A DNA stretch of 25,027 bases from CAZIMM01 sp964540415 (GCA_964540415.1 CAZIMM010000025.1:1-25027); one strand, 5' to 3'; positions 1 to 8,760 are shown, counted from the stretch's first letter. Numbers and translations: made by a program. Notes: a model not told the origin generated them from the letters alone.

Positions 1-795
1 CAGCTTGTTGACAAGGATGGTTGAAAGAGCCTCGCCCTCAACGTCCTCGGCAACAATGACAAGCTTCTTGCCTGCCTGGAGAACCTGCTCGAGGAGGGGA
101 AGAACTTCCTGAATGTTGGAGATTTTTTTGTCGGTGATGAGAATGAGAGCGTCGTCAATGACAGCTTCCATTTTGTCGGTATCCGTTACCATGTAAGGAG
201 AAATATATCCTCTGTCAAACTGCATGCCCTCAACGATATCGCAGTCGGTCAATGCGGTTTTGCTTTCTTCAACGGTTATAACGCCGTCCGCCGAGACTTT
301 TTCCATTGCGTCGGCAATAATCTTGCCGATTTCCTCGTCCCCGGAGGAAACAGTTGCAACGCGGGCAATATCGTCAGTGCCGTTAACGGGCTTGGAGTTC
401 GACTTCACGCCGTCAACCGCCACTGCAACCGCCTTGCTGATGCCCTTCTTGACAACCATCGGGTTTGCACCGGCAGCCACATTCTTCATGCCCTCGCGGA
501 CAAGTGCCTGTGCAAGAAGAGTTGCTGTTGTTGTGCCGTCGCCCGCGACATCGTTGGTCTTTGTTGCGACTTCCTTGACGAGCTGAGCGCCCATGTTCTC
601 AAAAGCGTCCTCAAGTTCAATTTCCTTTGCGATTGTCACGCCGTCGTTGGTGATGAGCGGAGCGCCGTACTTTTTGTCGAGAACAACGTTTCTGCCCTTG
701 GGGCCGAGTGTAATCTTAACTGTGTTTGAAAGCTTGTCGATGCCTGCCTGCAAAGCCTTGCGGGCGTCCTCACCGTAAATAATCTGTTTTGCCAT
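1..795 (-). CDS. groL: Chaperonin GroEL (60 kDa), N-terminal part, cut by window edge
   Basis: ATP-driven cytosolic chaperonin that folds proteins inside a double-ring cage together with GroES. The reverse strand starts MAKQIIYGEDARKAL and continues with the family signatures TVKITLGPKGRNVVLDKKYG and DVAGDGTTTATLLAQALV, which carry the equatorial ATP-binding residues including the catalytic Asp of GDGTT. About 265 of the usual ~540 residues are present, covering the N-terminal equatorial, intermediate and first part of the apical domain; the rest lies beyond base 1. The ATG at 795 follows a GGGAGG ribosome-binding site. It lies 20 bases after groES, so the two form the standard groESL operon controlled by the CIRCE operator upstream. 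Nothing unusual is seen. Confidence 0.98.
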   Translation of the reverse strand, partial: MAKQIIYGEDARKALQAGIDKLSNTVKITLGPKGRNVVLDKKYGAPLITNDGVTIAKEIELEDAFENMGAQLVKEVATKTNDVAGDGTTTATLLAQALVREGMKNVAAGANPMVVKKGISKAVAVAVDGVKSNSKPVNGTDDIARVATVSSGDEEIGKIIADAMEKVSADGVITVEESKTALTDCDIVEGMQFDRGYISPYMVTDTDKMEAVIDDALILITDKKISNIQEVLPLLEQVLQAGKKLVIVAEDVEGEALSTILVNKL

Positions 796-815
796 GATGT
801 TTTCCTCCCGTTTAT

Positions 816-1100
816 TTATTCAACAATTGCAAGAATGTCGTTCTGGCGCACGATGGTGTATTCCTCTTTGTTGAGCTTAACCTCTGTGCCCGAATACTTG
901 CTTGTTATGACCTTATCTCCGACCTTGACATACATCTCGACTTCCTTGCCGTCAACAAGTCCGCCCGGGCCGACTGCGATAACCTCGGCAACCTGGGGCT
1001 TTTCCTGTGCGGAAGCGGCGATGATAAGTCCGCTTTTGGTCGTCTCCTCAAGCTCGACAAGCTTGACAACAACTCTGTCGGCAAGCGGTTTAATAGTCAT
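816..1100 (-). CDS. groS: Co-chaperonin GroES (10 kDa)
   Basis: Heptameric lid of the GroEL chamber. The 94-residue product begins MTIKPLADRVVVKLVELEET and shows the mobile-loop region (about residues 16-30, TTKSGLIIAASAQEKPQ) and the typical C-terminal pattern YTIVRQNDILAIVE. Length matches the family. An in-frame start seven codons upstream (1121) exists, but the ATG at 1100 is chosen because it gives the conserved N-terminus and follows AGGAGG at normal spacing. It is the first gene of the groESL operon, with the CIRCE element about 35 bases upstream of its start. Confidence 0.98.
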   Translation of the reverse strand: MTIKPLADRVVVKLVELEETTKSGLIIAASAQEKPQVAEVIAVGPGGLVDGKEVEMYVKVGDKVITSKYSGTEVKLNKEEYTIVRQNDILAIVE

Positions 1101-1133
1101 AATAAATTCCTCCTGTAGCACTGATTTTAAAGT

Positions 1134-1160
1134 TTAGCACTCGACATCTCCGAGTGCTGA
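1134..1160. promoter_or_regulatory. CIRCE operator (HrcA binding site)
   Basis: On the plus strand TTAGCACTC, nine bases, then GAGTGCTGA. The established CIRCE consensus is TTAGCACTC-N9-GAGTGCTAA, so this copy has one mismatch, in the second arm. It covers the predicted transcription start of groES, the normal arrangement for repression by HrcA, released on heat shock. hrcA itself is not in the window. Confidence 0.95.
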
Positions 1161-1165
1161 ACTCT

Positions 1166-1193
1166 ATTCTAACCTGTTTTTTTGAAATTTCAA
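1166..1193 (-). promoter_or_regulatory. Probable sigma-A promoter of groESL
   Basis: Reading the minus strand, TTGAAA (1193-1188) and TAGAAT (1171-1166) are separated by 16 bases. Start of transcription would fall at about 1158-1160, inside the CIRCE element, so HrcA binding would block initiation. Confidence 0.7.
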
Positions 1194-1310
1194 GTCATTT
1201 TTTTAAAGTTCACAAAAACGTAACAAATACAGAGAATTTTTGGAAAGATTCATTCGGAATCGTTTTTTTCGGGCATACTGTATTCAGATATAAATATCGG
1301 GGTGAACGCG

Positions 1311-1544
1311 ATGAAATCGGGAAACAGCGGCTTAGTGATAGTAATTGTCGTGGTGGCGCTTCTCAGCGTGTTGCTGTGCCTGTTCGCTTTCGGACTGGGG
1401 CTGAATTCACTCGGAGGAATCGACGAGCGTCCGAGCAATGAAATATCCGCCGCGCAATCAGGCTCTGCAACGGCGGTAATTCAAAATTGTGCCGGAAACT
1501 CTTGCTTCACTGAAAGTACATCGGCTGTGCCTGCCTGCGTGTGA
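1311..1544 (+). CDS. Possible small single-pass membrane protein, unknown function
   Basis: A 77-residue product starting MKSGNSGLVIVIVVV. Residues about 8-30 form one strongly hydrophobic segment, followed by a polar tail rich in Ser, Ala and Asn with three Cys near the end. The ATG at 1311 follows a GGGGTG stretch; a GTG at 1302 in the same frame is an alternative. The last 38 bases run into the 3' end of convergent dpaB, and an inverted repeat CCGCCG...CGGCGG (1447-1476) inside the reading frame might instead be part of a dpaB terminator. No family is recognised. The hydrophobic stretch, the ribosome-binding site and the spore-type -10 sequence upstream favour a real gene, but the evidence is thin. 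Confidence 0.4.
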   Translation: MKSGNSGLVIVIVVVALLSVLLCLFAFGLGLNSLGGIDERPSNEISAAQSGSATAVIQNCAGNSCFTESTSAVPACV

Positions 1545-2082
1545 GCGCGGCGAGCATTGCAGCGTAGGTCTGGTCAAAATCAGCAACAATCGAGTTTGGC
1601 TTTTCAATGCAATTGTCCTGGCTCATCGGAATGAAATATGTATTCTTGCAATTCATCAGCATTCCTATGTTTTTTGCCGCAGCTCCCAGCGCGTCATTCG
1701 TTGATGCACCGAGAAGCAGCGGCCTTTCATTACGCAGATGCGCCTTGCAGGCAAGTGTTACCGGTGTGTCGGTTATTCCGTTTGCAAGCTTGGCAAGCGT
1801 GTTGCCGGTACAAGGCAGTACAATCATAATGTCCAAAAGCTTCTTCGGGCCTATCGGTTCTGCCCCCGTGAGGGTTGTGATAACTTCGCGCGAGCAGATT
1901 TCTCCGAGTCGCGCAACAAAATCGGCTGCTTTCCCGAAGCGGGTGTCGGTTGAACAGGCGTTGAATGACATCACGGGCACCAGCTCAACCCCTTTTTCGA
2001 CGAGGGTCTCCGCAGTTTTCAGTGCTTTTTCAAATGTACAGAATGAACCGCACATTGCAAATCCCGCAGTAATCTTTTCCAT
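1507..2082 (-). CDS. dpaB: Dipicolinate synthase subunit B (SpoVFB)
   Basis: Flavoprotein-like subunit of dipicolinate synthase, which acts in the mother cell to make the dipicolinic acid loaded into the spore core. The 191-residue product starts MEKITAGFAMCGSFCTFEKA, the family's N-terminal signature, and contains VELVPVMSFNA, DIMIVLPCTGNTLAKLANGI and SQDNCIEKPNS, all typical of SpoVFB. Length fits the family (about 190-200). The ATG at 2082 is preceded by GGGAGGG; a longer in-frame reading to 2178 would overlap dpaA and lacks homology. It begins 4 bases after dpaA ends, so the two subunits are translated from one message. Confidence 0.95.
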   Translation of the reverse strand: MEKITAGFAMCGSFCTFEKALKTAETLVEKGVELVPVMSFNACSTDTRFGKAADFVARLGEICSREVITTLTGAEPIGPKKLLDIMIVLPCTGNTLAKLANGITDTPVTLACKAHLRNERPLLLGASTNDALGAAAKNIGMLMNCKNTYFIPMSQDNCIEKPNSIVADFDQTYAAMLAALTRRQAQPMYFQ

Positions 2083-2086
2083 AATA

Positions 2087-2935
2087 TTAGTCTCCCTCCC
2101 TTGCCATGCATATAACGGTGTCGGCAATGCTCTCACCGGAGGTCTTCGGTGACACTCTGCCGGGCAGAGAAGGAGCATTGATATATTTTAATCCGATTGA
2201 AGTGGCGAAGTCCGAGTCAATTCCGTAGGGCGCGCTGGCAATTTCAATGAGGACGCAGCTTTTTTTGAGCCAGGATAGGATTTTGCTGCCGACAACCTGC
2301 GCCGGTACGGTGTTTACGAGCAAATCGAATTCAGGTACATAGGCGCATATATCATCGAGCGGTACCCCCCGACAGCCGAAGGTGAACGCCTTTGCAAGAT
2401 CCCTGCGGCTTCTTGCCGCAACTGTGACATGCGCGCCCATTGCGGTGAGCAGCTTTGCCGTGTAAGAGCCGGTTTTGCCAAAGCCGACAACACAGCATGA
2501 AGAGGAGTGAATATTGACCGGCATGGCTCCCACCGCTTCCATAACAACGCCCTCTGCGGTTGCCACTGCGTTGAGTACGCTCAATTCCTCACGACGGAAA
2601 TAATCACGGCATACAATTCCCCTCTCCGCCAACTCACCGCACATCTCGGGCGCTATCATCCCCGCAAAAACCGTCTGACCGGAGTTAAGGCACTCAAAAA
2701 CGCCCTTGAGCTGTATTTTTGAAGAACAAAGCGGTGCATTGAGTGTTGACCCGTCGCGGGTTACAGGCAACGGCAGCACGATATGTGTTGCCTCCGCCAC
2801 TGCCCCGGCAACGTCCGCACAGCCTTCTTCCCCCAGAGCGCAGATGTGAACAGCAAGACCTTTTTCCGCCAGTCTTTCAGCGGCGTACAGCTGCCTCTTA
2901 TCTCCGCCGAGCACCAGAAAACTTGTTTCACCCAT
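2087..2935 (-). CDS. dpaA: Dipicolinate synthase subunit A (SpoVFA)
   Basis: NAD(P)-binding subunit of dipicolinate synthase, which converts a product of the lysine pathway (dihydrodipicolinate branch) to dipicolinate during sporulation. The 282-residue product has an N-terminal SpoVFA domain beginning MGETSFLVLGGDKRQLYAAE, then a Rossmann motif GFGKTG at residues 151-156 and NTVPAQVV near residue 210. Length is close to the family's ~290-300. The ATG at 2935 follows AGGAGA. On the minus strand upstream, CATAATATG (2996-2988) resembles the mother-cell sigma-E/K -10 element (CATA-N3-TA), which would suit its sporulation role but is only a weak match. It is divergent from murC. Confidence 0.95.
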   Translation of the reverse strand: MGETSFLVLGGDKRQLYAAERLAEKGLAVHICALGEEGCADVAGAVAEATHIVLPLPVTRDGSTLNAPLCSSKIQLKGVFECLNSGQTVFAGMIAPEMCGELAERGIVCRDYFRREELSVLNAVATAEGVVMEAVGAMPVNIHSSSCCVVGFGKTGSYTAKLLTAMGAHVTVAARSRRDLAKAFTFGCRGVPLDDICAYVPEFDLLVNTVPAQVVGSKILSWLKKSCVLIEIASAPYGIDSDFATSIGLKYINAPSLPGRVSPKTSGESIADTVICMAREGD

Positions 2936-2976
2936 GTTATATTCTCCTGAATCAACAAAAAATTATTTATAAATCA

Positions 2977-3005
2977 TTGCTCTGCGTCATATTATGTGGT
3001 ATCAT
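2977..3005 (+). promoter_or_regulatory. Candidate promoter of murC
   Basis: TTGCTC and TATCAT separated by 17 bases, in the gap between divergent dpaA and murC. Transcription would start near 3012, about 43 bases before the murC start. Moderate match only. Confidence 0.4.
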
Positions 3006-3054
3006 ACAGGTGTGTGACTATATTGTCTATTATATCGGTTTGGAGGACAAAGCA

Positions 3055-4428
3055 TTGCATGAAATAGACGGCCTTCTCAAAAAAGTTAAGCACGTTCATT
3101 TTATCGGTATCGGCGGCTCGGGAATGTGTCCGCTTGTTGAAATTCTTCATCACCAGGGCTACGAAATCAGCGGCTCGGACGTCAACGAGAGTGACACTCT
3201 CAACCGTGTCCGCGCACTGGGCATTCCGGTTTTTATGCCTCAGAAAGCGGAAAACATAAAGGGTGCGGAAATGATAATTTACACCGCTGCCCTGCTCCCG
3301 GACAATCCCGAGCTTGTTGCGGCAAAGGCTTCCGGCATCCCGACCTTTGAACGTTCAAAGCTGTTCGGCGCGATTTCGAGGGTGTACGATGACTGCGTCT
3401 GTGTTTGCGGCACTCACGGCAAAACCACAGTCACCTCTCTGATCACTCAGATTATGCTCATGAACGGCCTTGACCCGACAGCAGTCATCGGCGGCAAGCT
3501 TCCGCTCATCAACTCAAACGGCAGAGTCGGTCACAGTGAAAACATGGTGTGCGAGGCATGCGAGTTTGTGGACACCTTCCTTGACCTTTCGCCCGACGTT
3601 GCCGTTATTCTCAACATCGACGAGGACCATATGGATTATTTCAAGACCATGGATAATCTCGTTGCCTCGTTTGCAAAATTTGCCGGCATGGCAACAAAAG
3701 CGGTTATATATAATGGGGACGATGCCGAAACTCTTCGCGCCGTCAGCAATGTCAGCGGCAAAAAGATAATCACCTTCGGCCTTGATGCGAAAAACGACTT
3801 CACTGCCGGCGACATTGTTATGAACAATTCCTTCGCCTGCTTTGATATCCTTGTTAACGGTGAAAAGCAAGCCCGTTTCAATCTGAAAATACCCGGCAGG
3901 CACAACATTCTCAATGTTCTCGCCGCGGTTGCCGCGTCGAATAACGCCGGAATTCCCGTTGCGGACTGTGTGAGGGCCGTGGAGTCCTTCGGCGGTGCGG
4001 GCAGGCGTTTTGAGATGCTCGGAAAATTCAAAGGCATCACCGTTGCAGACGATTACGCCCACCACCCCGCGGAGCTTGATGTCACGCTCAAGGCTGCTCT
4101 GGACATGGGCTACAACCGGGTGTGGGCTGTTTTTCAGCCGTTCACCTATTCACGCACGGCAATGCTCATGGACGATTTTGCCCGTGTGCTCTCAATGGCA
4201 GACAAGGTTGTCATGACAGAGATTATGGGCTCGCGTGAAAACAATGATTACAATGTATATACTTCTCAGTTGGCCGCAAAGATTCCCGGCAGCGTCTGGT
4301 TCAATTCATTTGATGAAATTGCACGTTATGTTGCCGCCAACGCTCTCCCGGGCGACCTTGTAATAACTCTCGGCTGCGGCGATGTGTATAAAGCCGCGAA
4401 AATATTAGTCAGGCTGCTCAAAGACTGA
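3055..4428 (+). CDS. murC: UDP-N-acetylmuramate--L-alanine ligase MurC
   Basis: Cytosolic ATP-dependent ligase that adds L-Ala to UDP-MurNAc in peptidoglycan synthesis. With the start used here the protein has 457 residues, the usual MurC length. Visible in order: the UDP-binding glycine loop HFIGIGGSGM (residues 15-24), the P-loop CGTHGKTTV with Lys123, the EACEF motif of Firmicutes MurC, NIDEDHMDYF, the C-terminal domain motif ADDYAHHPAE and FQPFTYSRT. The only start that gives this length is a TTG at 3055, preceded by GGAGG at 8 bases; in-frame starts further upstream would run into divergent dpaA. Mpl, a related ligase, is less likely. It is followed after 41 bases by a GH2 enzyme. Confidence 0.93.
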   Translation: MHEIDGLLKKVKHVHFIGIGGSGMCPLVEILHHQGYEISGSDVNESDTLNRVRALGIPVFMPQKAENIKGAEMIIYTAALLPDNPELVAAKASGIPTFERSKLFGAISRVYDDCVCVCGTHGKTTVTSLITQIMLMNGLDPTAVIGGKLPLINSNGRVGHSENMVCEACEFVDTFLDLSPDVAVILNIDEDHMDYFKTMDNLVASFAKFAGMATKAVIYNGDDAETLRAVSNVSGKKIITFGLDAKNDFTAGDIVMNNSFACFDILVNGEKQARFNLKIPGRHNILNVLAAVAASNNAGIPVADCVRAVESFGGAGRRFEMLGKFKGITVADDYAHHPAELDVTLKAALDMGYNRVWAVFQPFTYSRTAMLMDDFARVLSMADKVVMTEIMGSRENNDYNVYTSQLAAKIPGSVWFNSFDEIARYVAANALPGDLVITLGCGDVYKAAKILVRLLKD

Positions 4429-4469
4429 ATAGAAAATAATACAGATGATTATGAAAGGATTTGTGTGCT

Positions 4470-7463
4470 GTGAAATACGTTATAAACACGGACAATTATC
4501 GCGACTTTGCAACCTATGAAATCAACAAGCGCGCCCCCAGAGCCTACTTCATCCCCTACACCTCCAAGCAGACGCTTGAAGCCACGGATATCCGCCGCGA
4601 GCGCTATGAAAGCGACCTTGTGCGCGTGCTTTCGGGCGAATGGGATTTCAGGTATTTCCCCTCAATTTCCACTCTTCCCGATGAAATTGTCACGGAGGAA
4701 ATTGACTTTGACAAGGTCAAGGTTCCGTCCACATGGCAGCACACCGGCTACGAGGAGCCGGTTTACATCAACTGCCCCTACGCTTTTGACGAAAAGCCTC
4801 CCCTGCTGCCTGAGGATATGTCCGCCGGTGTTTACCGACTTTTCTTCGACATTGAGGACACCGCCAAGACCTTCGTCCTCTCCTTCCTCGGAGTAATCCC
4901 CTGCATCGACCTTTACATAAACGGAGCCTTTGTCGGATACAGCGAGGGCGCACATAACACTGCGGAATTCAACATCACAAACAGCATCAAGAAGGGCTCG
5001 AACGAGCTTGTCGCCGTTGTTCACAAATGGTCAACCGGCACTTTCCTCGAGTGTCAGGATATGTTCCGCGAAAACGGAATATTCCGCGACGTATTGCTGT
5101 ATGAACTGCCGAAAACCTATGTCAACGACTGCAGCCTGCACACAAAGCGCACCTCTGTCGGCTATTCGCTTGACGCTCAGATTGACATCTGCGGTGACGA
5201 TGACGCTTCCGTCCTTGTCGAAATCGAAAAGGACGGCGCAAAGCTTGCGAAAAAAACCGCAGCTCCCGGTGAAACCGTATTCCTCGAGGGGCTCGATGTC
5301 ATTGAATGGCATGCGGAAGTTCCGACACTTTACGATGTTTATGTCACCCTTCTCAAGGATAATGCCGCTGTTATGACTTCCCGCTTCAAAACCGGCTTTA
5401 AAACGGTTAAAATAAAGAAAAAGGTTTTCACCTTTAACGGTGCGAAAATCAAATTCAAGGGTGTCAACCATCATGACACCAATCCGAAAACAGGCTATGT
5501 GATGAGTGTTGAGGACATCGAAAAGGATTTGTCTCTGATGAAGCGGCTCAACGTCAATGCTATCCGCACCTCACATTATCCTCCTGACCCGCACCTGCTC
5601 ATGCTCGCTGACGAATACGGCTTTTACGTTGTTGACGAGGCGGACATCGAAACACACGGCTGCTGCTGTCCCCCCCACAAAAACATTGACCTCATCAGCG
5701 ATGACAAGCGCTGGGCTCCGCGTTATCTTGACAGAGTGAGGAGAATGTATTACAGGGACAGGAATCATGTCTGCGTCACGATGTGGTCACTCGGGAACGA
5801 GGCGGGCGGCATTAGATGCCAGGACATCTGCTATGACTATCTGCACGAGACCTGCCCGGAAATTCCGGTTCATTACGAAGGCGCTTGCCGCAGTGCAAGA
5901 AAAGGCTATGATGTTGTTTCCGAAATGTATACAAGTCTCAAGGGTCTGACCCAGATTGTCAAGGGGCAGAGAGGCTCAGAATACAAAACTCATCCGTTCT
6001 TCCTTTGTGAATACTGCCACGCCATGGGGGTGGGACCCGGTGCTCTTGAGGAATACTGGGATATGTTCTATTCGAACGACATTTTCATGGGCGGCTGTAT
6101 CTGGGAATGGGCTGACCACGCTGTTTATCATGAAAACGATTCTTACAAATACCGTTACACCTACGGCGGCGACCACGGCGAGACCAGGCACGACGGCAAC
6201 TTCTGCGTGGACGGTCTTATTTATCCCGACAGAACGCCGCACACAGGTGCAATGGAAATGCGCACTGTCTACAGACCTCTCCGCGCACGCTATGCAAGAG
6301 GAAGCTCGTTCACTTTTGTGAACACGAACCGCTTCAGGTCCTCGGATTATCTGACCGTCAACTGGGTTTTGCTCAAAAACGGAGAGGAAATCAAGAGCGG
6401 AAGCATAAATCCGAGCATACGTCCGGGCTCCGAGCGCACCCTCAAGCTTGATTTGCCGAAAATCAACACCGATTTTGAATATCATGTGAACTTCATGTAT
6501 TTTGACGGTGAAATGGAGGTCGCGCGTGAGCAGGTTGCGCTCAACGAAATATATGTTAAAATGCTGCGCAAAAACAGCATGTCCATCGCTGTTGCTGAGG
6601 CAGACGGCAAGCTCAATGTTGACTTTGAAAACGGCAAAATTGTTTTTGACCTTTCCACCGGCGACATTGAAAACTATATTTTCAACGGCACACAGCTGAT
6701 AAACACAAAACCGGCTTCCGGCAGAGTTATGCTGCCGACAATCTTCCGCGCTCCGCTCGATAACGACAATCTCAGAGACAAATGGCGCAAATACGGCTTT
6801 GACAATTTTGAGTGTGAGCTTGTCGAGTTCAAATACTCCCTCGAATACAATGAGGTTGAGATTGAGGCAGAATATAAGCTCAAGGCGAACGGCCGGAAGA
6901 TTTTTGAGTTTGAAATCGAATACACGGTCAAGGGCAACGGCTGCATCAATGTCAAAACGGAGCTTGACGCTACGCGGCTCATCATGGAATATGAGCTTGC
7001 CCGCTTCGGAATTATGTTTGAGCTTCCGTCTTCAATCTGCAACGTCGAATACTACGGCAGAGGCGAGCTTGAAAACCTTCCTGATTTCAAGGCGCAAAGC
7101 CCGGTCGGAATTTACAAAACCACTGTATCCGCAATGCATGAACCGTATATCAAGCCTCAGGACAACGGAAACCACGGCGAGACCCGCTGGGTTAAGCTGA
7201 CAAACGACTTTGGGAAGGGCCTGATGATTTGCAACTGCAAGGGCAACTTCTCTTTCAGCGCCCACAATTACACCCAGAAGCTCCTGCAGGACGCAAAGCA
7301 CCAAGAGGATGTGCATGACGAGAACACCACCGTTCTGAGTGTTGACGGCTTTGTCCGCGGCACAGGCACTGCGAGCTGCGGCCCCGGCACGCTCGAGAAA
7401 TACATCATCAACGCGCGCAACGGACTCAAATTCAAATTCACAATAATGCCGATTGAAAAGTAA
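4470..7463 (+). CDS. Glycoside hydrolase family 2 beta-galactosidase (LacZ type)
   Basis: Retaining glycosidase, probably splitting beta-galactosides such as lactose or galacto-oligosaccharides in the cytoplasm; no signal peptide is visible. The 997 residues compare with 1,024 for E. coli LacZ. Domains in order: sugar-binding jelly roll with VPSTWQHTGYEEPVYINCPY (about 85-110), immunoglobulin-like domain, TIM barrel with GVNHHDTNP and DEADIETHG, acid/base Glu444 in MWSLGNEAGG, nucleophile Glu514 in FLCEYCHAMGVGPG, and a C-terminal LacZ small-chain-like domain with FRAPLDNDNLRDKW. GTG at 4470 is preferred over TTG at 4461 because AAAGGA lies 10 bases before it. Exact substrate cannot be read from the sequence. 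It sits between murC and an esterase, probably on one transcript. Confidence 0.92.
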   Translation: MKYVINTDNYRDFATYEINKRAPRAYFIPYTSKQTLEATDIRRERYESDLVRVLSGEWDFRYFPSISTLPDEIVTEEIDFDKVKVPSTWQHTGYEEPVYINCPYAFDEKPPLLPEDMSAGVYRLFFDIEDTAKTFVLSFLGVIPCIDLYINGAFVGYSEGAHNTAEFNITNSIKKGSNELVAVVHKWSTGTFLECQDMFRENGIFRDVLLYELPKTYVNDCSLHTKRTSVGYSLDAQIDICGDDDASVLVEIEKDGAKLAKKTAAPGETVFLEGLDVIEWHAEVPTLYDVYVTLLKDNAAVMTSRFKTGFKTVKIKKKVFTFNGAKIKFKGVNHHDTNPKTGYVMSVEDIEKDLSLMKRLNVNAIRTSHYPPDPHLLMLADEYGFYVVDEADIETHGCCCPPHKNIDLISDDKRWAPRYLDRVRRMYYRDRNHVCVTMWSLGNEAGGIRCQDICYDYLHETCPEIPVHYEGACRSARKGYDVVSEMYTSLKGLTQIVKGQRGSEYKTHPFFLCEYCHAMGVGPGALEEYWDMFYSNDIFMGGCIWEWADHAVYHENDSYKYRYTYGGDHGETRHDGNFCVDGLIYPDRTPHTGAMEMRTVYRPLRARYARGSSFTFVNTNRFRSSDYLTVNWVLLKNGEEIKSGSINPSIRPGSERTLKLDLPKINTDFEYHVNFMYFDGEMEVAREQVALNEIYVKMLRKNSMSIAVAEADGKLNVDFENGKIVFDLSTGDIENYIFNGTQLINTKPASGRVMLPTIFRAPLDNDNLRDKWRKYGFDNFECELVEFKYSLEYNEVEIEAEYKLKANGRKIFEFEIEYTVKGNGCINVKTELDATRLIMEYELARFGIMFELPSSICNVEYYGRGELENLPDFKAQSPVGIYKTTVSAMHEPYIKPQDNGNHGETRWVKLTNDFGKGLMICNCKGNFSFSAHNYTQKLLQDAKHQEDVHDENTTVLSVDGFVRGTGTASCGPGTLEKYIINARNGLKFKFTIMPIEK

Positions 7464-7471
7464 TATTAAAA

Positions 7472-8380
7472 ATGCCTATACCCAAACAGCTGTTAAAACT
7501 TTATTGGAAATTTGTTCATCTCTACGATGCCGACAGGCTGAAGTATATGAACGTCCCCGAGGAAATTGTTCTGCATGACAACATTCCTTACATCGACGAC
7601 GGAACAAAAGAGCATATGCTTGAAATATGTTATCCCGAAAACCCGTCGGTTAAGCTGCCCGTCGTGATTGACATTCACGGCGGCGGCTGGATGTACGGCG
7701 ACAAGGAGCTGAACAGACGTTACTGCACACAGATTGCTGCGGAGGGCTATGCGGTTGTCGGGCTTAATTACCGTCTGGCACCCAAGGTCACCGTAAGGGA
7801 ACAGCTGTGCGATATTGTCGCGGCTTTTCACTCCCTGTATGACATTCTCGGAGACTATCCGTGCGACCTCAGCAAGGTCTATCTCACCGGAGATTCCGCG
7901 GGAGGCCAGCTTGCGGCATATTCGGCAATTCTGAACAGCGATGCCCAGCTCGGAGAGATTGTCGGCACATCACCCTCCAGGCTCGACATCCGCGCGGTCG
8001 GGCTGGTGTCGGCAGTGTGCTTCATGGAGGAGGACGGCATAACCGGTGATTTCACAAAGGCGGCGTTGGGAGACAATTATAAGGATACGCCGTTCGGGAA
8101 TTACGTCAATCTTGACGATATAATTGATTTCGGCAGACTTCCTCCGACGTTTATTGTCACCAGCTCAGGCGACGGCTTCGGTCTCGAACCGAGCATCAAG
8201 GCGTATGAGCTTATCAAGTCACGCGGTATTCCCTGTGAATTGCTCAACTGGGAAAAGACGAACGGGAAGGATCTGCTCCACGTTTTCAGCGTTCTCGACC
8301 CGGAGGCACCCGAAAGCGTAATCACAATAAAACGCATGCTGAACTTTTTCAACAATTACGGCAACACGGAGATTGTGTAG
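7472..8380 (+). CDS. Alpha/beta hydrolase, hormone-sensitive-lipase type esterase
   Basis: Probable carboxylesterase acting on small acyl or acetyl esters, cytoplasmic (no signal peptide). The 302-residue protein shows the oxyanion-hole motif HGGGW at residues 69-73, the nucleophile Ser142 in GDSAGG, and likely triad partners Asp234 (SSGDGF) and His270 (LLHVFS). This HGGG plus GDSAGG pair is the signature of the HSL/family IV esterases. It begins 8 bases after the beta-galactosidase with no clear ribosome-binding site, so translation probably depends on coupling to that gene. A role in removing acetyl groups from oligosaccharides handled by the upstream enzyme is plausible but inferred only from context. 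Confidence 0.88.
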   Translation: MPIPKQLLKLYWKFVHLYDADRLKYMNVPEEIVLHDNIPYIDDGTKEHMLEICYPENPSVKLPVVIDIHGGGWMYGDKELNRRYCTQIAAEGYAVVGLNYRLAPKVTVREQLCDIVAAFHSLYDILGDYPCDLSKVYLTGDSAGGQLAAYSAILNSDAQLGEIVGTSPSRLDIRAVGLVSAVCFMEEDGITGDFTKAALGDNYKDTPFGNYVNLDDIIDFGRLPPTFIVTSSGDGFGLEPSIKAYELIKSRGIPCELLNWEKTNGKDLLHVFSVLDPEAPESVITIKRMLNFFNNYGNTEIV

Positions 8381-8410
8381 GTTTTGTTGTTGTTTTTTGT
8401 GATTTGGGTA

Positions 8411-8439
8411 TTGATTTTCTTTTTATGATATGCTATAAT
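8411..8439 (+). promoter_or_regulatory. Promoter of the tRNA-Ala gene
   Basis: TTGATT, 17 bases, TATAAT. The -10 box is a perfect consensus and lies 13 bases before the tRNA 5' end, as expected for a stable RNA promoter. Confidence 0.85.
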
Positions 8440-8452
8440 GCTCTCGTTCCGT

Positions 8453-8528
<76 letters not shown>

Positions 8529-8565
8529 AAAACGGCAAGTAACTTGACTGTTACTTGCCGTTTTT
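8529..8565 (+). terminator. Intrinsic terminator of tRNA-Ala
   Basis: Perfect inverted repeat AAAACGGCAAGTAAC / GTTACTTGCCGTTTT with a six-base loop, ending in TTTTT. It starts directly after the CCA end. Its arms are almost identical to the terminator at 10005-10041. Confidence 0.92.
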
Positions 8566-8724
8566 CTGTTCGCTCGGCACTGGTGATAACTCGGCGGCGG
8601 TTTGAAGTGGCAAATTTATGTTTACGTAAGCAAGCATGCTGAATTCGAAGAAATGCCGGTGCAAATCGATAAAGCAAAATATTTATCGCAAATAAAAATA
8701 TCGGTAAACTCTTAACTTGTTCTA

Positions 8725-8753
8725 TTGACAACGGAATTACTCTCATATATTAT
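8725..8753 (+). promoter_or_regulatory. Promoter of the riboswitch-methyltransferase unit
   Basis: TTGACA (perfect -35), 17 bases, TATTAT. Transcription would begin near 8760, giving a leader of about 250 bases that contains the probable cobalamin riboswitch. The 8566-8724 stretch before it holds no gene that I can support. Confidence 0.8.
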
Positions 8754-8760
8754 TGAGACA

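Noticed and set aside
224..778. Plus-strand reading frames opposite groEL
   Set aside because: They are low-complexity Ser/Thr/Ala-rich antisense frames of a clearly coding gene, with no ribosome-binding site.
835..1137. Plus-strand frame of 100 residues opposite groES
   Set aside because: Antisense of groES, which is unmistakable on the other strand; the frame also crosses the groES leader.
1447..1476. Inverted repeat CCGCCG...CGGCGG near the end of dpaB
   Set aside because: As a dpaB terminator it lacks a clear T run on the minus strand, and the loop of 18 bases is long, so I did not call it.
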